9,526 bases of DNA from Lachnospiraceae bacterium (GTDB taxonomy: Bacteria > Bacillota > Clostridia > Lachnospirales > Lachnospiraceae). Location of the stretch: NCBI GenBank assembly GCA_009787745.1, contig WQST01000067.1:954-10479 (forward strand). The letters run 5' to 3'. Positions 1-6,769 of this stretch are shown here, piece after piece; positions within the stretch are counted from its first letter, which is position 1; each line of letters starts with the position of its first letter. The notes below the pieces were generated by a model. The model saw only the letters and a program-made list of their open reading frames with translations. It ran no database searches and had not been told where the DNA came from. Made by a program: the position numbers and the translations under genes.

Positions 1-473
1 CCGCCGATTTGATTAAAGCCGCTGTAAATTTTTCCGTCCGCAACGATTCCGCCGCCGATACCTGTTCCGAGTGTCACCAGCATCATATCGGAGCAACCCT
101 TCGCGCTTCCCGCGTAAGCTTCACCATATGCCGCGGCATCGGCATCATTAAGCAGATGAACGGGGACGTCCCATTTCGCGCGGATAATTTTCGCGAGGGG
201 GACATTGGCAAAGGGGATGTTAGCGCAGTAAATTACTTCGCCTTTATTGTTATCGACCGGCCCCGGGATGCCCAGTCCGATTGAAAGAATCTCTTTTTCA
301 TCGAAGCCGGCATTTAAGCAAGCGGCGGAGATAAGTTTTAGAATATCATTTATAACGGCATCCGTGCCGTCCGCACCGCCGGTCGGGCATTTCGCTTTTG
401 CTAAAATTTCCCCCTTTTTATTAACAACTCCTGCAACTAAATTTGTTCCGCCGACATCTACGCCTATATGCAT
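1..473 (-). CDS. ROK-family sugar kinase (glucokinase-like), N-terminal part, cut by window edge
   Basis: This gene runs leftward from an ATG at 473-471; 157 complete codons are visible before the window ends. ROK kinases of this type phosphorylate glucose or related sugars with ATP in the cytoplasm, feeding glycolysis. Visible motifs are the phosphate-1 loop DVGGTN at residues 6-11, the sugar-binding and catalytic LNDAD with N109 and D110 (D110 being the expected catalytic base), and the phosphate-2 loop TLGTGIGGG at 134-142. The family's zinc-binding Cys-rich signature would lie beyond the window and cannot be checked. The start is well supported: AGGAGG (480-485) sits six bases upstream of the ATG. 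The gene diverges from the M16C peptidase. Glucokinase is the most likely member, but ROK kinases for N-acetylmannosamine, fructose or allose share these motifs, so sugar specificity is inference. Confidence 0.9.
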   Translation of the reverse strand, partial: MHIGVDVGGTNLVAGVVNKKGEILAKAKCPTGGADGTDAVINDILKLISAACLNAGFDEKEILSIGLGIPGPVDNNKGEVIYCANIPFANVPLAKIIRAKWDVPVHLLNDADAAAYGEAYAGSAKGCSDMMLVTLGTGIGGGIVADGKIYSGFNQIG

Positions 474-513
474 GGTAATCCTCCTAAGTTTTTGTATTAT
501 ATTAGCTGAATTT

Positions 514-542
514 ATTATACATAATTTAATTTAAAATATAAA
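514..542 (-). promoter_or_regulatory. Candidate promoter of the ROK kinase gene
   Basis: On the minus strand a perfect TATAAT (519-514) follows a weak -35 TTTATA (542-537, four of six matches to TTGACA) with a 17-bp spacer. A start point near 507 would give a leader of about 34 nt containing the AGGAGG site. The surrounding DNA is very AT-rich, so chance -10 matches are likely; a second TATAAT (501-496) lies too close to the ribosome site to be preferred. Confidence 0.45.
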
Positions 543-566
543 GTATTTTTATTTCAAATAAAAACA

Positions 567-575
567 TGCTATAAT
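567..575 (+). promoter_or_regulatory. Candidate extended -10 promoter of the peptidase operon
   Basis: TGCTATAAT is a perfect extended -10 element (TGn plus TATAAT). No good -35 box lies 16-18 bp upstream (only T-rich sequence around 547-553), which an extended -10 can offset. The predicted start point is near 582, giving a leader of about 50 nt before the chosen start codon at 633. The -10 box lies in the left arm of the dyad at 568-593, so a protein bound there would be expected to block RNA polymerase. Confidence 0.5.
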
Positions 576-593
576 GTCGTTAGACATTATAGC
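568..593. repeat. Perfect 11-bp inverted repeat over a promoter (operator-like dyad)
   Basis: Arms GCTATAATGTC (568-578) and GACATTATAGC (583-593) are perfectly complementary with a GTTA loop. Each arm contains TATAAT on its own 5'-to-3' strand, so the dyad covers the rightward -10 box and the expected start point. There is no T-run after it, so a terminator is unlikely. A repressor or activator site between the divergent genes is the simplest reading; the binding protein is unknown. Confidence 0.6.
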
Positions 594-632
594 GGCGCGG
601 TTTTAGTGCGCATCCCCGAAGGAAATCATGAT

Positions 633-3602
633 ATGATTATGGAAATGAGGCGAAAATTGAGAAATTATAATTTAAGTTCACCAAAGATAAATACTGATAT
701 ATACGAAATAATCGAAAACCGTCCGATTGACGATTTGAAATCACAAGGTTTATTGTTAAAGCATCGGAAAACAGGCGCCCGCCTCACCTTATTGCTTAAT
801 GACGACGACAATAAAGTCTTTTATATCGCTTTTCGGACACCGCCGACAGACTCGACAGGAGTCGCGCATATATTGGAGCACTGCGTTCTTTGCGGTTCGG
901 AGAAATTCCCTGTCAAGGACCCTTTTATCGAACTTGTGAAGGGTTCTCTTAACACTTTCCTGAATGCGATGACATACCCCGATAAAACCGTCTATCCGGT
1001 CGCGAGCCTAAATGACAAAGATTTTGCCAACTTAATGCATGTTTATCTTGATGCGGTTTTTTTCCCGAATATATATAAAGAAGAAAAGATTTTCATGCAA
1101 GAAGGCTGGCATTATGAAACCGCGGAAGAAGGCGGCGAACTAATCATAAACGGCGTCGTCTATAATGAAATGAAGGGTGCTTTTTCTACCCCTGATGATG
1201 TCATGGAAAAGGAAATTACGGCGTCACTTTTCCCCGAAGGTACTTACGGTTTCGAGTCGGGCGGCGACCCCGATTGCATCCCTGATTTAACCTATGAACA
1301 GTTTATTGACTTTCACCGCCGCTATTATCATCCGTCCAACAGCTTTATCTATCTATACGGCAATATGGATATTGAAGAACGTCTGGAATTTTTGGATAAA
1401 GAATATTTATCACGTTTTGAACGTCTGGAAATAGATTCAACGATCCATCTGCAAAAAAGCTTTACCGAACCGCTTTATACCAAAAAAGAATACCCTGTAA
1501 TGGAAGGAGATGATATCAATGAGAGTACATATTTAACTTATAACACATCTTTAAACACAGGGGTTAATGAACGCTTATATATCGCTTTCCAAGTTCTTGA
1601 TTATGCCCTTTGCGCTTCGCAAGGAGCGGTGCTTAAGCAAGCGCTTTTAGATAAGCGTTTGGGCAAAGATATCTTAAGCATTATGGAAATGGGGATTGGT
1701 CAGCCATTTTATAGTATTATCGCAAAGGACAGTAACAGCGAGCGGGAAGCAGAATTTATCGCGACCATCCGGAGCGTATTGACTGATGTAGTCAATAAAG
1801 GGCTTGATAAAAAAGCCCTTTATGCAGGGCTCAATCATTATGAGTTCCGCTATCGTGAAGCTGATTTCGGTTCATATCCGAAGGGTCTGATTATGGGCTT
1901 GCAGGCACTTGACAGCTGGCTTTATGATGAGCGTAAACCATTCTTGTATTTAGAAGCGCTCGATACCTTTAAAAGCCTTAAAGCCGATATTGAGACCGAT
2001 TACTTCGAAAACCTTATTCAAAAATATTTACTGGACAATCCGCATAAAAGTATTATGCAAGTCGTTCCCGTTGAAGGTCTTACTGCTCAAAATGATGAAA
2101 AACTGGAAAAAGAATTAAAAGCCTATAAAGATACATTATCAGAAGATGAAATAACGGCGATAAAAACTAATGCCGAAGAGCTGACAGCATATCAGGAAGA
2201 GCCGAGCAAACCCGAAGACCTTCTTAAGATTCCGATGCTTAAGCGGGAAGATGTCCGCAAGGAAAGCATCGGTTACGTCAATGACTTCCGTAAAGCAGGG
2301 GAAACGACGGTGCTGTTTCATGATATCCCGACGAACGGAATTGGTTATTTATCATTTATGTTTGATATAACAAAGATTCCTGCGGAACTTTATCCCTACC
2401 TTGGGATACTCAAATCGACATTGGCATTGGTGGATACGGAAAATTTTGCGTTCGCCGATCTTTTTAATGAAATAAATATTTATACAGGAGGGCTTAGGCC
2501 AACCATTAATACGTATGCCGATGTTAATGACCTCCCGAATTATCGAGCCACGATGGAGATAAAAGTAAAGGCTTTATACGAAAATATTGTAAAGGCATTT
2601 TCTTTGATTAGTGAGATAATCATGAAATCGCGCTACGACAATGATAAGCGCTTGTATGAAATTATCGCCGAACTTAAATCCAAAATGGAAACGACGATGT
2701 CTAGTAGCGGGCATAGTTTGGCGGCTCTTCGGGCATTATCTTATTTCAGTGAAACGGCGGCTGTCGCCGATGCAATGAGCGGAATTATCCAGTACCGGAT
2801 GCTTGTTGATTTGGAAGAAAATTTTTCCGCCCGAAAATCTGAATTAAGCCATAAATTAGCGCTCCTATCTTCGTATCTATTTAGAGCGGAGAATTTGATG
2901 GTTGATTATACGGCAACGGAAGAGGGATATATAGATATTGAAGCAGAGGTTAAAAAGTTCGCCGAAAATCTTTATAAAAATCCTATCGAAACAGGAAAAT
3001 ATCATTTCGAAGCGAAGAAATTAAACGAAGGTTTTATGACCGCAGGGCAAGTCCAGTATGTCTGTCGGGCAGGCAACTTCATCACCAAAGGTTTACCTTA
3101 TCACGGCGCGCTAAAGGTACTGAAAGTGATGATGGGTTATGAATATTTGTGGACGCAGATCAGAGTTTTGGGCGGTGCTTACGGTTGTATGTGCAATTTC
3201 ACCAAAACAGGCGACAGCTTTTTCGTCTCGTACCGCGACCCGCACCTGACCCGGACAATTGAAACCTTCGCAGGAGCCGCCGCATTCGTTCGTGATTATC
3301 AAGCGGACGAACGGGCAGTCACCCAGTTTGTGCTGGGCGCAATCGGTGATCTTGATACCCCGATGACCCCTGCGGCAAAGGGTTCTTATTCACTTACAGG
3401 TTATATGAGCGGTGTTTCCTTTGAAATGATTCAAAAGGAACGTGACGAATTGCTAAATACGGATTTAGAAATGCTTAAGTCGCTTTATAAATATATCGAA
3501 GCTTTTATTGATTACGACTGCCTGTGTGTGGTCGGAGCGGAAGAAAAGATAAAAGAAAACAAAGATATATTTATGACCGTTTCGCCATTGATTGCAAAAT
3601 AA
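633..3602 (+). CDS. M16C zinc metallopeptidase, presequence-protease (PreP/Cym1) type
   Basis: This 989-residue protein belongs to the M16C peptidases, two-lobed zinc enzymes that enclose and degrade unfolded peptides. In organelles they clear targeting presequences; the bacterial substrates are poorly known. The inverted zinc motif HILEH (H79, E82, H83) starts at base 867 and is set in the family's FRTPP...HILEHCVLCGS context. The likely third ligand is E179 in YNEMKG, with E157 of the EGW segment near the site. The C-terminal lobe keeps the GGAYGC and SYRDPHL segments that help form the active-site wall. Length is normal for the family and the frame is intact. No signal peptide is visible, so it is probably cytoplasmic. 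I start at ATG 633 because AAGGA (619-623) lies nine bases upstream; an in-frame GTG at 606 lacks a ribosome site, and ATGs at 639 and 645 are less well placed. It is the first gene of a probable operon with the DUF4349 lipoprotein and era. Confidence 0.93.
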   Translation: MIMEMRRKLRNYNLSSPKINTDIYEIIENRPIDDLKSQGLLLKHRKTGARLTLLLNDDDNKVFYIAFRTPPTDSTGVAHILEHCVLCGSEKFPVKDPFIELVKGSLNTFLNAMTYPDKTVYPVASLNDKDFANLMHVYLDAVFFPNIYKEEKIFMQEGWHYETAEEGGELIINGVVYNEMKGAFSTPDDVMEKEITASLFPEGTYGFESGGDPDCIPDLTYEQFIDFHRRYYHPSNSFIYLYGNMDIEERLEFLDKEYLSRFERLEIDSTIHLQKSFTEPLYTKKEYPVMEGDDINESTYLTYNTSLNTGVNERLYIAFQVLDYALCASQGAVLKQALLDKRLGKDILSIMEMGIGQPFYSIIAKDSNSEREAEFIATIRSVLTDVVNKGLDKKALYAGLNHYEFRYREADFGSYPKGLIMGLQALDSWLYDERKPFLYLEALDTFKSLKADIETDYFENLIQKYLLDNPHKSIMQVVPVEGLTAQNDEKLEKELKAYKDTLSEDEITAIKTNAEELTAYQEEPSKPEDLLKIPMLKREDVRKESIGYVNDFRKAGETTVLFHDIPTNGIGYLSFMFDITKIPAELYPYLGILKSTLALVDTENFAFADLFNEINIYTGGLRPTINTYADVNDLPNYRATMEIKVKALYENIVKAFSLISEIIMKSRYDNDKRLYEIIAELKSKMETTMSSSGHSLAALRALSYFSETAAVADAMSGIIQYRMLVDLEENFSARKSELSHKLALLSSYLFRAENLMVDYTATEEGYIDIEAEVKKFAENLYKNPIETGKYHFEAKKLNEGFMTAGQVQYVCRAGNFITKGLPYHGALKVLKVMMGYEYLWTQIRVLGGAYGCMCNFTKTGDSFFVSYRDPHLTRTIETFAGAAAFVRDYQADERAVTQFVLGAIGDLDTPMTPAAKGSYSLTGYMSGVSFEMIQKERDELLNTDLEMLKSLYKYIEAFIDYDCLCVVGAEEKIKENKDIFMTVSPLIAK

Positions 3603-3644
3603 CAGCTTAAATCGCGAATTTGCATAGTTCATAAGGAGAGGTTT

Positions 3645-4652
3645 ATGAAAAAGAAAATATATTTACTTTTGATTGTTTTGATAACAAGTATTGTTTTGGT
3701 TGCTTGCGGGGGTTCGGCGTCGGATAATGCCTCTTTGCAATATAAAGCCACTGATTATGCATATTCTTCGGGATCAATAAACAATATGGCATATGATGAT
3801 TATGACGTTGGCGGATATGATGCGCCGATGGCAGTAGCGGAATCTCAAAGCAGTACTATTGAACCGATGCCAATGCCCGAAGTTGAACCGATTAATAATG
3901 AAACTAATGACCTGAGCAATCGCAAAATGATTAAAAACGCCAATTTGTCAGTCGAAACGGAGGAATTCGATCAGCTTTTAATCGGCATAGAAGAGCGGGT
4001 AAAAAGTGCGGGGGGATATATCGAAAACTTTAATACAAGTAATAATTCCCGATTTTACGGCATTCCTGAAAACCGCAACAGTTATATGACCATTCGCATT
4101 CCTGCAAGGAATTACGATTATTTCATGCGTGAAGTCGCGCTTATGTCCAATGTCTTGAATCGCTATGAAAGCATTGAAGATGTTACTTTCGCGTATGTGG
4201 ATTTAGAAAGCCGCAAAAAAGTCTTACTTACCCAACACGAACGCTTGCTTGATTTACTTTCGCGTTCGGAATCAATCGAAGATATTATTATCCTGGAGCA
4301 ACGCTTGTCGCAAGTAGTTTATGAAATTGAGCGAATGGAATCACAGCTTAGAACATATGACAATTTAATCGATTATAGTACGATATGGCTTAATATCAGT
4401 GAAGTTAAGCAACTCACACCCGTTCATGAGCAATCAGCATGGGAAAAAATCAGAACAGGATTTACCGGTAACCTTAAGAGGATTGGAGAATGGTTTGTCA
4501 ACTTTTTCATTAGCTTTGTTATTACCATCCCTTATCTGGTAGTAATTGCCGTAATGATTCTCTTCGGACTCTTAATTACGAAAGTCAGCATCTTAATTGT
4601 TAAGAAGAAAACGGCGAAAAAGCATATTGATAAAGAGGAAGAGAATAGTTGA
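3645..4652 (+). CDS. DUF4349 lipoprotein with C-terminal membrane segment
   Basis: This 335-residue surface protein has a lipoprotein signal peptide: a KKK start, a hydrophobic stretch to residue 20, and lipobox LVAC with C21 as the lipidated residue. Residues 22-90 are a low-complexity linker rich in Tyr, Asp, Ser and Pro. From about 91 comes the DUF4349 domain, opening with RKMIKNANLSVE and including the AGGYIEN and MTIRIPA segments. A charged helical region at about 190-240 is probably a coiled coil. A hydrophobic segment at about 286-318 followed by KKKTAKKH should anchor the C-terminus in the membrane with the lysines inside. The protein is thus probably held at both ends outside the cell membrane. 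The function of DUF4349 is not known to me. AAGGAG (3633-3638) lies six bases before the start. It follows the peptidase by 42 bp and precedes era by 62 bp. Confidence 0.88.
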   Translation: MKKKIYLLLIVLITSIVLVACGGSASDNASLQYKATDYAYSSGSINNMAYDDYDVGGYDAPMAVAESQSSTIEPMPMPEVEPINNETNDLSNRKMIKNANLSVETEEFDQLLIGIEERVKSAGGYIENFNTSNNSRFYGIPENRNSYMTIRIPARNYDYFMREVALMSNVLNRYESIEDVTFAYVDLESRKKVLLTQHERLLDLLSRSESIEDIIILEQRLSQVVYEIERMESQLRTYDNLIDYSTIWLNISEVKQLTPVHEQSAWEKIRTGFTGNLKRIGEWFVNFFISFVITIPYLVVIAVMILFGLLITKVSILIVKKKTAKKHIDKEEENS

Positions 4653-4714
4653 CAGCGAGGAATTTCGCCTAACACGAGAAAACTTACTGATAATAGAAAG
4701 CAAGAGGAAATCGA

Positions 4715-5629
4715 ATGAGTAACCGCCTCAAAAGCGGACATAAGTCAGGTTTTGTCACATTAATCGGACGTCCGAATGTGGGCAAATCAACGCTGCTAAA
4801 CTGTTTGGCAGGGCAAAAAATCGCCATCACTTCGAGCAAACCGCAAACAACCAGAAACTGTATTCAAGCAATAGTAAGCCTTGCGGAAGCACAAATAATT
4901 TTTATTGACACTCCGGGAATCATCCATAAAGCCAAAAATCGGCTGGGCGAATACATGGTCAATATCGCACATCAAAGCCTAAGTGATGTTGATATTATTT
5001 TGTGGCTGGTCGAACCGTCCGCACTGATTGGAAGTGACGAGCAACATATTATCGAACAACTAAAAAAAGTCCGCGTTCCGGTAATCTTAGTGGTCAATAA
5101 AATCGATATGGTCAAGAAAGATGAACTGTATGGCTTTATCGATACATATCGGAAAGAGATGGATTTCGCCGAAATAATCCCGATATCGGCACGGGAAAAA
5201 GAAAATACGAAGACCCTCGTTTCCTGCCTGATTGATTATTTACCGCATGGTGAACCATATTATGATGAGGATATGATAACCGATCAACCTGAGCGCTACC
5301 TAGTCGCGGAAATGATTCGCGAAAAAGCGCTTCACGCTCTAAATGACGAAATTCCGCATGGAATTGCCGTGGTGATTGAAGTCATGAAAAAGCGCGGTAA
5401 AATATTCGATATTACAGCGGCGATTATTTGCGAACGAAATTCCCATAAAGGAATTATTATCGGAAAAAATGGTGAGATGCTTAAAAAAATCGGAACGAAT
5501 GCGCGTTTTGAGATTGAACAGATGCTTCGGTTAAAAGTTAACTTGCAATTATGGGTCAAAGTAAAAAAAGATTGGCGAGACAGTGAGTTTTTGATAAAAG
5601 ATTTCGGTTATCGTCCTTATTTTGAATAA
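4715..5629 (+). CDS. era: GTPase Era
   Basis: Era is an essential GTPase that binds the 3' end of 16S rRNA and helps mature the small ribosomal subunit; it associates with the inner membrane. The 304-residue length is typical. The GTPase motifs appear in order: G1 GRPNVGKS (18-25), G2 region QTTRN (44-48), G3 DTPG (65-68), G4 NKID (128-131) and G5 SAR (158-160). The C-terminal KH domain carries the RNA-binding loop GKNG (250-253) in its usual IIIGKNGEMLKKIG setting. GAGGA (4704-4708) lies six bases upstream of the ATG. The gene closes the run that starts with the M16C peptidase. The downstream yqzL-like and recO genes are its usual Firmicutes neighbours but are separated here by 154 bp holding a structured element and a promoter. 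Confidence 0.98.
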   Translation: MSNRLKSGHKSGFVTLIGRPNVGKSTLLNCLAGQKIAITSSKPQTTRNCIQAIVSLAEAQIIFIDTPGIIHKAKNRLGEYMVNIAHQSLSDVDIILWLVEPSALIGSDEQHIIEQLKKVRVPVILVVNKIDMVKKDELYGFIDTYRKEMDFAEIIPISAREKENTKTLVSCLIDYLPHGEPYYDEDMITDQPERYLVAEMIREKALHALNDEIPHGIAVVIEVMKKRGKIFDITAAIICERNSHKGIIIGKNGEMLKKIGTNARFEIEQMLRLKVNLQLWVKVKKDWRDSEFLIKDFGYRPYFE

Positions 5630-5654
5630 AAACCTATTAAAATACAAAACCTAA

Positions 5655-5729
5655 TGTGAAAAGTTAATTCTAAATCGGCATAGAACGCCGATTAAGAATA
5701 ACTAGTCGCGCAGAGCGCGACTTTTCACA
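5655..5729. repeat. 75-nt three-way-junction palindrome between era and the yqzL-like gene
   Basis: The sequence pairs almost completely with itself. The outer stem is TGTGAAA (5655-5661) with TTTCACA (5723-5729). Branch A runs 5662-5703: AGTT/AACT, ATTCT/AGAAT and AATCGGC/GCCGATT, with one bulged A (5666), one A-A mismatch (5672, 5694) and a 7-nt loop. Branch B runs 5704-5722: AGTCGCGC, loop AGA, GCGCGACT. That is 31 pairs, 62 of 75 bases paired, and no unpaired base at the branch point. The three stems abut exactly, which is unlikely by chance. It could be a structured RNA, a terminator-attenuator, or a small non-autonomous palindromic element; sequence alone does not decide. Confidence 0.6.
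5704..5725 (+). terminator. Candidate intrinsic terminator after era
   Basis: A GC-rich stem of eight perfect pairs (AGTCGCGC / GCGCGACT) with a 3-nt loop is followed by a run of only four T (5722-5725, the first being the last stem base). It lies 75 bp after the era stop codon and could end the upstream operon. The T-run is short, so termination may be partial. The same T-run can instead pair with AAAA upstream in the outer stem of the 75-nt element, which would favour read-through. Confidence 0.4.
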
Positions 5730-5752
5730 CGGCTATGGAAGGCATTTATAAT
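5724..5752 (+). promoter_or_regulatory. Promoter of the yqzL-like / recO pair
   Basis: TTCACA (5724-5729, five of six matches to TTGACA), a 17-bp spacer and a perfect TATAAT (5747-5752) form a near-consensus sigma-A promoter. Transcription should start near 5759, about 25 nt before the chosen start codon at 5784. The -35 box lies in the right outer arm of the three-way-junction element. Confidence 0.65.
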
Positions 5753-5770
5753 GAAAGTGCTTTTAATAGA

Positions 5771-5777
5771 GAAAGGA
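5771..5777 (+). promoter_or_regulatory. Ribosome binding site that fixes the small gene's start
   Basis: GAAAGGA sits six bases before ATG 5784. An in-frame ATG at 5751 overlaps the TATAAT box and would be upstream of the predicted transcript start, so 5784 is preferred. Confidence 0.65.
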
Positions 5778-5783
5778 TTGTGT

Positions 5784-5945
5784 ATGCTTAATAGAGTTCC
5801 GGGAGAAGAAGAAAAGAATAAGTGGGAGCATTTTTGTGAATCAGGTACTGTGGGTGATTATTTGGATTTTTATCAAGCTCGGCATAATGATAATTCAGGC
5901 AGAATAGTTGGTGACGATCATATCACGAGTACTTTTAAAGGTTAG
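5784..5945 (+). CDS. YqzL-like small protein
   Basis: A 53-residue protein lying between era and recO, the place where Bacillus and many Clostridia carry the short protein YqzL. The diagnostic-looking part is residues 14-30, which matches the YqzL pattern as I remember it: W-x-x-F-x-x-[ST]-G-x-x-x-x-Y-L-x-[FY] (here WEHFCESGTVGDYLDFY). Outside this segment it has an acidic, lysine-rich N-terminus and a polar C-terminal tail longer than in the Bacillus form. The function of the family is unknown to me. It has no signal peptide or membrane segment and is probably cytoplasmic. recO follows after 26 bp, so the two are very likely co-transcribed from the promoter at 5724-5752. Family assignment rests on the motif and gene position rather than an alignment. 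Confidence 0.75.
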   Translation: MLNRVPGEEEKNKWEHFCESGTVGDYLDFYQARHNDNSGRIVGDDHITSTFKG

Positions 5946-5971
5946 TTCCGTTACGGGATGCAAGGGGTGTC

Positions 5972-6625
5972 ATGCAAACAACAGAAAAAGTCACAGGAAT
6001 AATCCTCAAAGCCGAGCCAATCGGTGAGTACGATAAAAGGGTTGTTATTTTGACAGGAGAAAAAGGGAAGATTGCGGCGTTTGCCAAAGGAGCAAGACTT
6101 AAAAACAGTCGTTTGCTTGCCGCAACTAACCCTTTTTGTTTTGGGACGTTTACCCTTTTTCATGGCCGCTCGTCCTATTCCATCACCGAAGCCGAAATAA
6201 GCAACTTTTTTGCCGTTTTGCGGGAAGATTATGAAGCGGCTTTTTACGGAATGTATTTTCTTGAAGTAATGGATTACTACACACATGAAAATATTGATGA
6301 AAAAAAGATGCTCAATCTTTTATATCAATCACTAAAAGCGGTTTCCCATCCGTCATATGAAAATCAATTAGTGCGCTACATATTTGAAATAAAGGCGCTG
6401 GTTCTAAACGGCGAATACCCGGGCGTCCCCGAACGAGCGGGGGAAAGATGGTCGGAAACATGTCTTTATACTTTAGATTACATAGCAAACACAAGCATTG
6501 AAAAGCTATATAATTTTACGGTATCATCGGAAGTAATAGCAGAGTTAGCAACTATATGCGCTGTTTTTCGGCATCGATTTATAGATAAGGCATTTAAGGG
6601 GCAGGAAATTTTGGATAGTTTGTAG
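5972..6625 (+). CDS. recO: DNA repair protein RecO (short form without zinc finger)
   Basis: RecO works with RecR (and RecF) to load RecA onto single-stranded DNA coated with SSB during gap repair and recombination. The N-terminal OB-fold (about 1-80) is recognisable from VTGIILKAEPIGEYDKRVVILT and the KGKIAAFAKGAR segment. The C-terminal helical domain contains FEIKALVLNGEYP (138-150), the family's usual FELKxLxxxGxxP. At 217 residues it is shorter than the usual 240-260. Where most Firmicutes RecO proteins carry a four-cysteine zinc site after this segment, only C164 and a distant C196 remain. The frame is clean to the stop, so this looks like natural loss, as in the E. coli protein. The start ATG has AAGGGG (5962-5967) four bases upstream. 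It follows the YqzL-like gene by 26 bp. Confidence 0.93.
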   Translation: MQTTEKVTGIILKAEPIGEYDKRVVILTGEKGKIAAFAKGARLKNSRLLAATNPFCFGTFTLFHGRSSYSITEAEISNFFAVLREDYEAAFYGMYFLEVMDYYTHENIDEKKMLNLLYQSLKAVSHPSYENQLVRYIFEIKALVLNGEYPGVPERAGERWSETCLYTLDYIANTSIEKLYNFTVSSEVIAELATICAVFRHRFIDKAFKGQEILDSL

Positions 6626-6690
6626 TTGCGAAAACATACTAAAATTAGCCGGATTTACAATATATTTGCCGGTCTTTGCTGATATTTGGA

Positions 6691-6740
6691 TAACTTACTG
6701 TTGAAAAAGATGATTATGTCATATATAATTTAGTAAGTTA
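6691..6740. repeat. 9-bp inverted repeat bracketing the lipoprotein promoter
   Basis: TAACTTACT (6691-6699) and AGTAAGTTA (6732-6740) are perfect complements. The left arm ends one base before the -35 box and the right arm begins two bases after the -10 box, covering the expected start point. This looks like a pair of half-sites for a regulator that could loop or straddle the promoter. No T-run follows, so it is not a terminator for recO. Confidence 0.5.
6701..6729 (+). promoter_or_regulatory. Promoter of the 6770 lipoprotein gene
   Basis: TTGAAA (6701-6706, five of six matches to TTGACA), a 17-bp spacer and a perfect TATAAT (6724-6729) make a strong sigma-A promoter. The predicted start near 6736 leaves a leader of about 34 nt with GAAAGG (6755-6760) nine bases before the start codon. 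The gene therefore need not depend on transcription from recO. Confidence 0.72.
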
Positions 6741-6769
6741 ATTACATTAGTTTTGAAAGGCACAATATT

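Noticed and set aside
606..632. Upstream GTG start for the M16C peptidase
   Set aside because: No ribosome binding site precedes it, and the AAGGA at 619-623 fits ATG 633 better. The added nine residues show no family similarity.
4649..4677. Consensus TTGACA at the end of the DUF4349 gene as a promoter for era
   Set aside because: No acceptable -10 box is found 16-18 bp downstream.
4681..4689. AACTTACTG upstream of era repeats at 6692-6700 in the left arm of the lipoprotein promoter dyad
   Set aside because: Only nine bases, with no matching second arm near era; likely chance in AT-rich DNA.
5751..5783. Upstream ATG for the YqzL-like gene
   Set aside because: It overlaps the TATAAT box of a near-consensus promoter, and ATG 5784 has a better ribosome site and gives a length closer to the family.
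5951..6286. 111-codon minus-strand reading frame
   Set aside because: It lies opposite recO, has no recognisable motif and no supporting ribosome site; it is a shadow of recO.
6642..6675. Repeated GCCGG around an AT-rich stretch after recO, as a possible terminator
   Set aside because: The copies are direct repeats and only the central CCGG can pair, giving a four-base stem; no T-run follows.
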